A stretch of 12,231 bases of DNA from an uncultured Clostridia bacterium (lineage in GTDB: Bacteria; Bacillota; Clostridia; Peptostreptococcales; Acidaminobacteraceae), in assembly GCA_937880545.1 (NCBI GenBank), contig CALFKA010000120.1:1-12231 (forward strand), read 5' to 3'. The notes below the pieces were generated by a model. The model was not told the origin of the DNA and did not search any database. It worked only from the letters and a program-made list of their open reading frames with translations. Shown in pieces: positions 1-5,707 of the stretch. Numbering within the stretch: the stretch's first letter is position 1; the number at the start of each line of letters is the position of its first letter. Position numbers and translations under genes: made by a program.

Positions 1-47
1 ACGAGATCGTGATGTGACTGGAGTTCAGACGTGTGCTCTTCCGATCT
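1..47. other. Illumina TruSeq index adapter (non-genomic)
   Basis: The first 47 bases match the P7-side TruSeq indexed primer: the tail ACGAGAT of the flow-cell part (1-7), a 6-base index CGTGAT (8-13, TruSeq index 1 in reverse complement), then the read-2 primer site beginning GTGACTGGAGTTC and ending GCTCTTCCGATCT (14-47). The match is recognised from memory and looks exact throughout. It is library contamination at a contig end and should be trimmed. Confidence 0.98.
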
Positions 48-260
48 CATAATATATTCATAACCCTGACTGTCATGCGGCTTTTGGCAACCGCTACAGC
101 TTTTAACACCTTTTGCTAAACTGTAGTCTCCACCGCATTCCTTGCCAAGTAAGTAGAGGGGACAGTAACAGAAGAGACAGTTAAACTCTTCTTTGGGTAT
201 GCCCTTGTGACACGGAAAGTACTCACAGTCGAGGTTTGGATTGAATTTGTACCGCTCCAT
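48..260 (-). CDS. Cysteine-rich small domain protein, putative metal-binding (3' end cut by contig end)
   Basis: Seventy-one codons are visible from the ATG at 260. I translated them by hand; the gene runs off the genomic sequence. The protein has eight cysteines (C12, C17, C28, C31, C33, C42, C55, C58) and two histidines, with the blocks CEYFPCHKG, FNCLFCYCPLYLLG, CGGDY and CSGCQKPH. This pattern matches the cysteine-rich small domain family (about 80 residues, PF04071-like), which is presumed to bind a metal or Fe-S cluster but has no settled function. Only a short C-terminal tail should be missing. The ATG directly abuts the ispF stop codon (TAG-ATG) and no clear ribosome binding site is seen, so translation is probably coupled to ispF. 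The frame stays open through the adapter, so automated calls will add a false tail from adapter bases. Confidence 0.85.
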
Positions 261-737
261 CTAGTTCTCATTTCTGATCAGCACAGTGCTCAATGCTGCT
301 ATCGCTTCTTCTTTTCCGATAAAGCCGAGACCTTCCATCGTCGTGGCTTTAAGATTCACCTTACCTATATCTACCCCCAGAACGTCTGCGAGCGTTCTTC
401 GAATTTCCTCTTTGTACGGAGTTATCTTAGGAACCTCGGCAATAAGGGTCAGGTCACAGTTAACGAGTAAGTATTTCTTCTTTCTCATTTTCTCCACGAC
501 ATCACTGAGTAAACTCAGACTCGACACTCCTTGAAAGCGAGGGTCTGTGTCCGGATAGTGCTCGCCAATGTCACCAAGACCTAAAGCACCCAAAAGGGCG
601 TCACAGAGGCTGTGCGTCAGCACATCCGCATCGGAATGCCCTAACAGACCTGCAGAAAAGTTGATCTTCACTCCACCGAGGATAAGATCTCTTCCGGGCA
701 CCAGCCGATGCACATCAAAGCCGCTTCCTACTCTCAC
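261..737 (-). CDS. ispF: 2-C-methyl-D-erythritol 2,4-cyclodiphosphate synthase
   Basis: IspF is the zinc enzyme of the MEP isoprenoid pathway that cyclises CDP-methylerythritol 2-phosphate, releasing CMP. The product is 158 aa, the usual family length, and is expected to work as a cytoplasmic homotrimer. Seen motifs: GSGFDVH near the N-terminus with metal ligands D8 and H10, then LLGHSDADVLTH with H42, GEHYPDTDP at about 58-66, and ATTMEGLGFIGKEE near the C-terminus. I chose the GTG at 737: it has GGAGG five bases upstream, gives the family-typical start (MRVGSGFDVH), puts the ligands at the E. coli numbers, and makes a GTGA 4-bp overlap with the ispD stop. A GTG two codons upstream (743) is possible but sits on top of that ribosome binding site. 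Confidence 0.96.
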   Translation of the reverse strand: MRVGSGFDVHRLVPGRDLILGGVKINFSAGLLGHSDADVLTHSLCDALLGALGLGDIGEHYPDTDPRFQGVSSLSLLSDVVEKMRKKKYLLVNCDLTLIAEVPKITPYKEEIRRTLADVLGVDIGKVNLKATTMEGLGFIGKEEAIAALSTVLIRNEN

Positions 738-1366
738 AGCCACCTCCGATCCTCAGGATATGTTATCTTGAGATTGCTTTCTTCACCGGGAACTAGGATG
801 ACCTTTACTCCCATATGTTCGAGATAGCTACAATCATCGGTGCCGACAAACCCTCTCTCCACGGCTCTTTCATAGGCCTCTAGAAGCAGATCTCTGGGGG
901 CTCCCTGAGGTGTCTGCGCTAAGGCAAAAGACTCCCTGGGCGGTGTGGAGATGACGACAGTGCCATCCATCTCTTTGATCGTATCTCGAAGGGGAATCCC
1001 GAGGAAGAAACACTTCTTCATCTCGGCGGCTTCCAAAGAGCGTTCCAGCGCTTCTGCTGAGAGAAACGGTCTGGCACCGTCATGGACGAGGACGTAGCTT
1101 CCCTCAGGGATCACCTGAAGCCCTTTCATCACCGATTCCCATCTCTCCTCTCCCCCTTCAATGACAGACACAACCCGGGGATGCTCTCTTCCGATACGAG
1201 CCACTTCTTCATCTCTGCACACAAGGACAATCCCCCGGATCTTCTCGTGTGAGAAGATGGAGAGGACTCTTTCTATCACACAGGTGTCGTCGAGTGGCAG
1301 GAGGAGTTTGTTCTCCCCCATGCGACGAGCTGTGCCGGACGCAGCAATCAGCGCATAAATATCCAT
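734..1366 (-). CDS. ispD: 2-C-methyl-D-erythritol 4-phosphate cytidylyltransferase
   Basis: IspD transfers CMP from CTP to methylerythritol 4-phosphate, the third step of the MEP pathway, in the cytoplasm. The product is 210 aa. Seen motifs: the N-terminal nucleotide-binding loop AASGTARRMGENK (residues 8-20, with R15 and K20 in the places of the catalytic Arg and Lys), a GGEERWESV block at 71-79, HDGARPF at 95-101, LRDTIK at 126-131, AQTPQ at 150-154, TDD at 176-178 and NLKIT at 198-202. The C-terminus stops soon after the usual ITxPED motif and lacks the last helix seen in many homologues, which run to about 230 residues. The ATG has GGAGG four bases upstream. The stop overlaps the ispF start, so the two consecutive-pathway genes are translationally coupled. 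Confidence 0.94.
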   Translation of the reverse strand: MDIYALIAASGTARRMGENKLLLPLDDTCVIERVLSIFSHEKIRGIVLVCRDEEVARIGREHPRVVSVIEGGEERWESVMKGLQVIPEGSYVLVHDGARPFLSAEALERSLEAAEMKKCFFLGIPLRDTIKEMDGTVVISTPPRESFALAQTPQGAPRDLLLEAYERAVERGFVGTDDCSYLEHMGVKVILVPGEESNLKITYPEDRRWL

Positions 1367-1383
1367 GATTCCTCCGATATCTC

Positions 1384-1413
1384 ATTATATAAGACAAATA
1401 GGCATGGTTACAA
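1384..1413 (-). promoter_or_regulatory. Putative sigma-A promoter of the ispD-ispF operon
   Basis: On the minus strand, TTGTAA (1408-1413) is followed after 18 bases by a perfect TATAAT (1384-1389). The start site would fall near 1376-1378, leaving a leader of only about ten bases that just holds the GGAGG ribosome binding site (1371-1375). The boxes are seen; their activity is inferred. Confidence 0.55.
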
Positions 1414-1908
1414 GCAAAGTCACCTTACAGCGCCATCTCTGTGTACTTAAAGCCTTTCACCTTTTTTATTCTTTTCGTCTTAGATCATGCACGGAAGAGG
1501 AAGTACCAGGAATCTGCATAAGCAGCTTTTGATCGGTTCGATTTTAGCCAGTCTGACCCTCACGCCAAAGCCTTAGTTTTTGTCTCCCATGACGAAACTC
1601 AGCCTCCCTTTTCCAAGGCCTTGAGGGGGACAGGCGGAGTTGATCAGCAGATGCTCCTTTTTTCAAGTAGAGATCGATGGTGGCAACCTGTTGATCTTGT
1701 CACGAAAGGATTTGAGGCACGCTGACATTACACCCCTCTTCAGGTGATCTGTATATAAGAAAACTAACTACTTTCTGACGGGATTTCTGAATAAAACATT
1801 TGGTATCGTCATTTGAGTTGACGGAGGAAACATTGAGTCAGTATCAGAGCTCTCGTACCACTTGATTCACCAATAGCCTATCGTCACCGGGAACTATTAT
1901 TCTGAAGC
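1414..1908. other. Gene-poor stretch with no supported gene
   Basis: About 500 bases between the ispD promoter and the sigma factor remnant. No frame has both a credible start with ribosome binding site and a recognisable full-length product. A stop-to-stop plus-strand frame at 1522-1725 contains KALVFVSHDE, which resembles the H-loop region of ABC ATPases, but it has no usable start and no other ATPase motif. The antisense frame over the same bases is about equally open. Taken with the remnant beside it, this looks like decayed coding DNA rather than a regulatory region, but that is inference. Confidence 0.5.
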
Positions 1909-2067
1909 CTAATAGCTTGTAAATCTCTGCCAAATAATTGGAATACACAGGAAGCTAAAGAGAATGCCAGAGACAATAGGTGTTTGGTAGTACTTTTGTA
2001 CCAGCAACTTATAGGCAGATGTATCGCCTTCTTGTATTCTGCGAATAATCTGCTGATCTTCTGTCAC
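1909..2067 (-). pseudogene. Remnant of an ECF-type RNA polymerase sigma factor gene
   Basis: From a GTG at 2067 the frame reads VTEDQQIIRRIQEGDTSAYK and continues LLVQKYY, which fits the N-terminus and region 2.1 of ECF sigma factors (acidic start, QEGD, then LVxKYY). After about 27 residues the similarity is lost; the frame turns into unrelated hydrophobic sequence and stops at 1909. Another frame then reads HLLSLAFSLA, close to what should follow KYY (xLAFRxL), which suggests a small frameshift and further decay. Regions 2.4 and 4 are not recognisable downstream. A near-consensus ECF promoter lies just upstream, as expected for an autoregulated sigma gene. The identification rests on a short stretch, so it is moderate. 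Confidence 0.5.
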
Positions 2068-2088
2068 AGCCCTTTCCCTACTTACATA

Positions 2089-2114
2089 AACGAACGGACA
2101 GGAAAAAAGTTTCA
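2089..2114 (-). promoter_or_regulatory. ECF sigma factor promoter (TGAAAC-N16-CGTT)
   Basis: On the minus strand TGAAAC (2109-2114) is followed by a T-rich 16-base spacer and CGTT (2089-2092). This matches the known TGAAAC-N16/17-CGTA class used by Bacillota ECF sigma factors. It lies 22 bases before the GTG of the sigma remnant, the usual place for an autoregulatory promoter. The matching is by eye; activity is not shown. Confidence 0.6.
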
Positions 2115-2121
2115 TACAAAC

Positions 2122-2158
2122 AAAAAAGCGAGACAGCGTCTTAGGGACACCATCCCGC
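2122..2158 (-). terminator. Rho-independent terminator after argS
   Basis: On the minus strand, 14 bases after the argS stop, GCGGGATGGTGTC can pair over 13 positions (four of them G-U) with GACGCTGTCTCGC around a five-base loop (2141-2145), followed by six Ts (2122-2127). It closes the argS transcript just before the ECF promoter. Confidence 0.88.
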
Positions 2159-2171
2159 CTGATACATCCAT

Positions 2172-3869
2172 TTACATCTTTTTAGGCGCTTCCATATTGA
2201 TGAGTTTCATACCGTTTTCAAGCACCTGCGACGTCGCCTTGACAAGGGCCAGTTTGGCTTTGGTGGCTTCCTTGTCCTCTGTGATGACGCTTACTTGCTG
2301 GTAGAACTTGTTAAAGAGTTTGGCGATGCTCATCAGGTAGCGTGAGAGAATAGCCGGCTCAAATTTCTCCAGTGCCGATTCCAGCACTTCGTCAAAGGAG
2401 CTCAGTTCTCTGATCAGGAGTACACTGGCTTCTTCTGTTAAAAGTGAATAGTCAATGTCACGTAAGGCCACATCCCCTCTTTCCAGAAGAGAATGAGCTC
2501 TGACATTGGCGTACTGGAGGTAAGGACCGGTCTCTCCTTCAAAGCTGAGTGCTTCATCCCAGTCAAAGATATAGTCTTTGATGCGGCTGGTGGAGAGTTC
2601 TTTATAGGCGATAGCGCCTAGACCGACCTGTTTGGCCACGACCTCTTTGTCCTCGAGATTCGGATTTTTCTGATCGATCAACTCCAGTGTCTTTTGAAGC
2701 GCCATCTTGATGACATCCTCTAAGAAGATAACGCCGCCTTCCCGGCTTGAAAGTTTGCCATCTTTTAGCATGATCAGTCCGTGATCCACGTGGATGCAGC
2801 GCTCCCACCATTCATGACCCATCTTATGAAGGATGGCTCTTAGTTGCTGGAAGTGGAGCCTCTGCTCACTTCCGACAACATAGACATTCTGATAGAAGTC
2901 ATAGTGATTCTTTCGATAAATAGCACAGGCAATATCTCTTGTAATGTAGAGACTGGTGCCGGCGCTTGTGGTGACGATGACATTGGTGAGATTGTAGTCA
3001 CTTAAGTCAATCAACTCCATCCCATCTTCATAGAACAGAAGATTCTTTTCTTCCAGTTCTTTATGGACAGCGGGCATTTTGTCTGAGTAGAAGGCTTCTC
3101 CATCAAAGGAGTCGAACTCCGCTCCCAGCATCGCATAGACGCGGTTGTACTCCTCGAGGGAGATCTTCTTAAACCAGCTCCACAAGTCATACGCTTCCTG
3201 GTCATTTTCCACTTCCAATTTGTGGAACCATTGGCGCGCTTCTTCCATGTATTTCTCATCTCTCTTCGAGAACTTCTCAAATTTTACATAGAGGTCCAGG
3301 AGCGCTCGGACCCCTCTCTCCTCAATGTCTTTGTCATCACCCCAGTGTTTATAGGCGGTGATAATCTTTCCAAAGTTGATGCCATAGTCCCCCAGGTGGT
3401 TGATAGCGACAGCGTTATAGCCAAGAAATTTCGAAAGCTTATAAAGGGCAGAGCCGATCATAATGCCGCGGATGTGACCGAAGTGCAACTCTTTCGAGAT
3501 ATTGGCGGAAGAATACTCCACAAGCATCGTCTTGTCTTTACCAATATCACTCGCTCCGTAGTACTCCCCTTCTTCCAAAATGGTGCTGACGACGATCCTG
3601 GCAAAGCGCTCCTTTTTCACAAAGAAGTTCAGATAGGCATTTTCACAGACAACATCAAAGCGCTCATCTTCAATAGTCTCTGCCAGCTCTTTAGCGATGA
3701 GCGCGGGGTTCTTGCGCATGCTTTTAGCGAGCTTGAAGCAGGGAAAGGCAACATCTCCTTTCTCGGCATACTTGGGCACTTCAATGGCTTCTCGTATTTC
3801 TTCCGGGCTCATCGCATCCCCAAGATACTTTTCCAGCAACAGGGCTACTTCTTCTTTAAACTGTTTCAT
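2172..3869 (-). CDS. argS: Arginine--tRNA ligase
   Basis: ArgS is the class I aminoacyl-tRNA synthetase that charges tRNA-Arg. The product is 565 aa, near the family norm. Domain order: an N-terminal Arg-tRNA synthetase (ADD) domain at about 1-85; the Rossmann catalytic core with the HIGH-type motif HFGH at 129-132 inside SSANISKELHFGH; a KMSKS-like KLSSREG loop at 372-378; and the helical anticodon-binding DALR domain from about 443 (FEGETGPYLQYANVR) to the C-terminus, which ends APKKM, close to the canonical APERM. I chose the ATG at 3869 because GGAGG lies five bases upstream; a TTG at 3884 would place that site inside the coding region. A T-box leader precedes the gene and a strong terminator follows, so it is probably monocistronic. 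Confidence 0.98.
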   Translation of the reverse strand: MKQFKEEVALLLEKYLGDAMSPEEIREAIEVPKYAEKGDVAFPCFKLAKSMRKNPALIAKELAETIEDERFDVVCENAYLNFFVKKERFARIVVSTILEEGEYYGASDIGKDKTMLVEYSSANISKELHFGHIRGIMIGSALYKLSKFLGYNAVAINHLGDYGINFGKIITAYKHWGDDKDIEERGVRALLDLYVKFEKFSKRDEKYMEEARQWFHKLEVENDQEAYDLWSWFKKISLEEYNRVYAMLGAEFDSFDGEAFYSDKMPAVHKELEEKNLLFYEDGMELIDLSDYNLTNVIVTTSAGTSLYITRDIACAIYRKNHYDFYQNVYVVGSEQRLHFQQLRAILHKMGHEWWERCIHVDHGLIMLKDGKLSSREGGVIFLEDVIKMALQKTLELIDQKNPNLEDKEVVAKQVGLGAIAYKELSTSRIKDYIFDWDEALSFEGETGPYLQYANVRAHSLLERGDVALRDIDYSLLTEEASVLLIRELSSFDEVLESALEKFEPAILSRYLMSIAKLFNKFYQQVSVITEDKEATKAKLALVKATSQVLENGMKLINMEAPKKM

Positions 3870-3882
3870 CATTTCCTCCAAC

Positions 3883-4068
3883 AAAAAAGAGCGACTTAGA
3901 GACGATCGTCAGACCGCGGTGCCACTCTAGTTAGTAAACTCTCTCAAATGGGTTCGGTTTCTAATTGAAAGCGCGCCTCCCCTCTATCTCTCGCTGCTCT
4001 CATCTGTCCAGCTTTTCTGTAGAGTCTTCAGGGGGAATCTTCTTCCTTCCGAGAATTATGCTATTATA
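3883..4068 (-). promoter_or_regulatory. T-box leader controlling argS
   Basis: The minus strand upstream of argS carries the T-box core AGAGTGGCACCGCGG (3914-3928), the conserved antiterminator element that pairs with the acceptor end of uncharged tRNA. Downstream, GAGTGGC (3921-3927) can alternatively pair with GTCGCTC (3889-3895), followed by six Ts (3883-3888). That makes a plausible terminator competing with the antiterminator. The leader is compact, about 170 bases if it starts just after the TATAAT at 4063-4068, for which no good -35 box is seen. I could not assign the specifier codon in Stem I with confidence; arginine is expected from the gene. By family knowledge, uncharged tRNA-Arg would stabilise the antiterminator and allow argS expression. 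Confidence 0.88.
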
Positions 4069-4104
4069 GATGAATACTATCATATGACGCGAACCGAGGT
4101 CAAC

Positions 4105-4869
4105 ATGAAACAACGCATCACGCCTGCTGCCATGGGCTATATCATCATCAATATCGTTGCTTTTCTTGCGATGTTTATTACAGACCCCGCGCTATCGGCA
4201 GACACGTTGATCGACTTTGGAGCCAAAGCAAATTTTCAGATTGCCGACGGAAAACTCTGGTACCTGATTACGCCGATCTTTCTCCACGGCTCCCTGATGC
4301 ATCTGCTTTTTAATTCTATGGCGATCTACTTCTTTGCTCCCTATGTCGAGTTGTTCTTCGGAACAAAGAAGTTCATACTTATCAGCCTGGGAACCGGGAT
4401 TTTTTCCACCCTTGGGAGCTTCCTGTTCTCGAATGCGATTTCTCTCGGTGCCTCCGGAGTCATCTACGGCTACTTGGCTTTTCACGTCTATTTATTCTTA
4501 TTGAACCGCGAGTTGTATCTTCAGACATTCGGTCGGGAAGTCTTCATCCTCATCGGCTTCAATGTCGTCTATTCGCTGGTGGCAGGAAATATCGACTTGG
4601 CAGGTCATCTCTTTGGTTTTGTGGGTGGTCTTGCCATTTACTTTCTTTTCGGACGCAAGCTTCCGCGCATGTTTCCCCAGCGCGCTCTGGCGATTGCTTT
4701 TATCATTTTGATGCTGGCAGGAGGAGCCTTTCGTGCTTATGCATATCGACATAGCGAAGACTATTACGTGAAAAAGCTCTATTACTTCTACCTGAAGCAA
4801 GATGTCGAGAACTATCTTCTCCTAGAGAAAGAGTTTCTCCGAGAATTTCCCGCCTTTAAAGCACCCTGA
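4105..4869 (+). CDS. Rhomboid family intramembrane serine protease
   Basis: Rhomboids cleave substrate transmembrane segments within the membrane. The product is 254 aa with about six to seven hydrophobic helices. Seen catalytic features: a WYLITPIFLHGSLMHLLFN segment carrying the HxxxxHLLxN signature (oxyanion asparagine near residue 70), GASG with the nucleophilic serine at 117, and DLAGHLFGF with the catalytic histidine at 168. After the last helix a short, charged, Tyr-rich C-terminal tail follows (about 212-254). I chose the ATG at 4105 because GAGGT (4096-4100) precedes it; the ATG at 4084, seven codons earlier, has no ribosome binding site. The gene is divergent from argS and stands alone. 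Its substrate cannot be told from the context. Confidence 0.93.
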   Translation: MKQRITPAAMGYIIINIVAFLAMFITDPALSADTLIDFGAKANFQIADGKLWYLITPIFLHGSLMHLLFNSMAIYFFAPYVELFFGTKKFILISLGTGIFSTLGSFLFSNAISLGASGVIYGYLAFHVYLFLLNRELYLQTFGREVFILIGFNVVYSLVAGNIDLAGHLFGFVGGLAIYFLFGRKLPRMFPQRALAIAFIILMLAGGAFRAYAYRHSEDYYVKKLYYFYLKQDVENYLLLEKEFLREFPAFKAP

Positions 4870-4888
4870 TCCATTTCTTACAATCAGC

Positions 4889-5047
4889 ACCACCCTTAAA
4901 AGGGTGGTTTGAGGTAGGCCTATAAGGCCTTGTTACCGGCCAGCATCTCAAGATGCTGGCTTTCACTACGTTCAAGCCCCTATGCCTTTGCCTCTTTTGC
5001 TTAGCCCTAAAGGGCTGTTAGTATTACCAGCTAACCCCTAAAGGGGT
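4889..5047. repeat. Cluster of five hairpins at the IS right end
   Basis: Five perfect short palindromes lie in 159 bases: 4889-4908 (ACCACCCTT arms), 4916-4930 (AGGCCT arms), 4939-4960 (GCCAGCATCT arms, ten base pairs around CA), 5003-5016 (AGCCCT arms) and 5034-5047 (ACCCCT arms, overlapping the tnpA stop). The first resembles the left-end hairpin and is the likely TnpA right-end site. The last two share the CCCTAAAGGG form and may end tnpA transcription, but no T tract follows. Confidence 0.75.
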
Positions 5048-5505
5048 CTTCGTACTCTTTCACACTAAGCTTATCCAGTGCAATGTCATGCTTCTCTTGC
5101 TCTTGGATATATTTTTGTATAGTCGCTTCATTAAGACCTACTGTGCTCACATAATATCCAATCGCCCAAAAGTGGCGGTTTCCAAACTTATATTTGAGAT
5201 TTGCATGCTTGTCGAAAATCATGAGCGCACTCTTTCCTTTGAGATATCCCATAAAACTCGAGATGCTTATCTTAGGCGGAATGCTCACCAACATATGCAC
5301 ATGGTCACTCATCATGTGGCCTTCGATTAACTCCACTCCTTTATATCCGCAGAGCTGCCGGATAATCTCTCCTATCGACTGGCGATATTGATTGTAAATG
5401 ATCTTTCGCCTATACTTTGGGGTGAACACGATATGATACTTACACATCCATTTCGTGTGACCGAGGGGTCAGACTCTGACTCAAACTATTATGTTGATTG
5501 GCCAT
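5031..5505 (-). pseudogene. tnpA: IS200/IS605-family Y1 transposase TnpA, frameshifted near its start
   Basis: TnpA cuts and joins single-stranded element ends through a 5'-phosphotyrosine. The main frame (5031-5447, 138 codons after its first ATG) holds the HUH motif in SDHVHMLV (residues 49-51), the IPPKISISSFMGYLKGKS region, and the catalytic tyrosine in KYIQEQE (Y113). It closely resembles full-length IS200 transposases. Those begin with about 13 more residues of the form M...NSLSHTKW. Here that start is present in another frame: ATG at 5505 with an AAAGG site, reading MANQHNSLS. A 19-bp insertion (placed at 5460-5478) then shifts the frame, and the rest resumes as HTKWMCKYHIVF. Translation from the ATG at 5447 would give a protein lacking the first strand and no good ribosome site is seen there, so the gene is probably inactive. 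It could still be mobilised in trans. Confidence 0.85.
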
Positions 5506-5507
5506 CG

Positions 5508-5565
5508 AACACCTTTCCTTTCTGCATAGCGGCTTGAACACTGCTATTGTAATAGGAAAGGTGTT
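5508..5565 (-). promoter_or_regulatory. Hairpin masking the tnpA ribosome binding site
   Basis: An 11-bp perfect inverted repeat (5508-5518 with 5555-5565) encloses a second stem (ATAGC 5526-5530 with GCTAT 5543-5547). On the minus strand the inner arm contains the GGAAAGG ribosome site two bases before the ATG at 5505. Sequestration of the transposase ribosome site by a leader stem-loop is established for Salmonella IS200; the same function here is inferred from position. Confidence 0.75.
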
Positions 5566-5591
5566 GGTGCGTAAAACGCCCTTTGTCTTCT

Positions 5592-5633
5592 ACCCGCATA
5601 GCGGGTGGTTTTCTGTTTCGCACACCAGTGTGC
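5592..5633. repeat. Left-end hairpins of the IS200 element
   Basis: Two palindromes: ACCCGC-ATA-GCGGGT at 5592-5606 and GCACAC-CA-GTGTGC at 5620-5633. The first shares its flank (AAACCACCC on the minus strand) with the right-end hairpin at 4889-4908, so it is the likely TnpA left-end site. Confidence 0.65.
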
Positions 5634-5660
5634 TCAACGGACTAAAGTCTTTAAATAAAG

Positions 5661-5693
5661 AAAACACCACTTGGTGTCATTTTGTGGTGTTTT
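5661..5693 (-). terminator. Putative terminator of the yedF-like gene
   Basis: A 10-bp inverted repeat (AAAACACCAC 5661-5670 with 5684-5693) lies 15 bases after the stop of the yedF-like gene on the minus strand, followed by a T-rich run (TTTTCTTTATTT). The stem is A/T-ended, so strength is uncertain. Confidence 0.55.
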
Positions 5694-5707
5694 GCCTGTT
5701 TTGTTGA

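Larger units (their letters stand above)
4884..5633 (-). mobile_element. IS200/IS605-family insertion sequence, single tnpA, probably defective
   Basis: A Y1 transposase gene lies between two hairpin-rich ends, total about 750 bp, close to the roughly 700-bp size of IS200. The hairpins near both ends share the string AAACCACCC (minus strand: left-end hairpin at 5592-5606, right-end hairpin at 4889-4908), consistent with TnpA recognition of subterminal palindromes. There is no tnpB. This family has no terminal inverted repeats or target duplications, so the limits are approximate; the outer hairpins set the bounds given. The element sits about 15 bases after the rhomboid stop and beyond the yedF-like terminator, disrupting no recognisable host gene. 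Confidence 0.85.

Noticed and set aside
261..1366. A bifunctional IspDF fusion
   Set aside because: An ispD stop codon (734-736) and a separate ispF start with its own ribosome site are present; the two frames differ.
1522..1725. Plus-strand frame with KALVFVSHDE, resembling an ABC ATPase
   Set aside because: It has no start with a ribosome site and no Walker A, signature or Walker B motif, and the antisense frame (about 1544-1708) is equally open. Kept only as a possible remnant.
3870..3884. TTG start for argS at 3884
   Set aside because: The GGAGG that best serves initiation would be inside the coding region; the ATG at 3869 has correct spacing and a family-like length.
3222..3899. 225-codon plus-strand open frame opposite argS
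   Set aside because: It lies wholly antisense to a clear argS and has no family signature or ribosome site; it is a codon-bias shadow.
4884..5700. IS605-type element with TnpB and a guide RNA, or a CRISPR array
   Set aside because: There is no tnpB-like frame, and the palindromes differ in sequence and spacing, with no repeat-spacer periodicity.
5498..5707. 69-codon plus-strand frame across the IS left end
   Set aside because: It reads through the leader hairpins and palindromes, has no ribosome site and no recognisable similarity.
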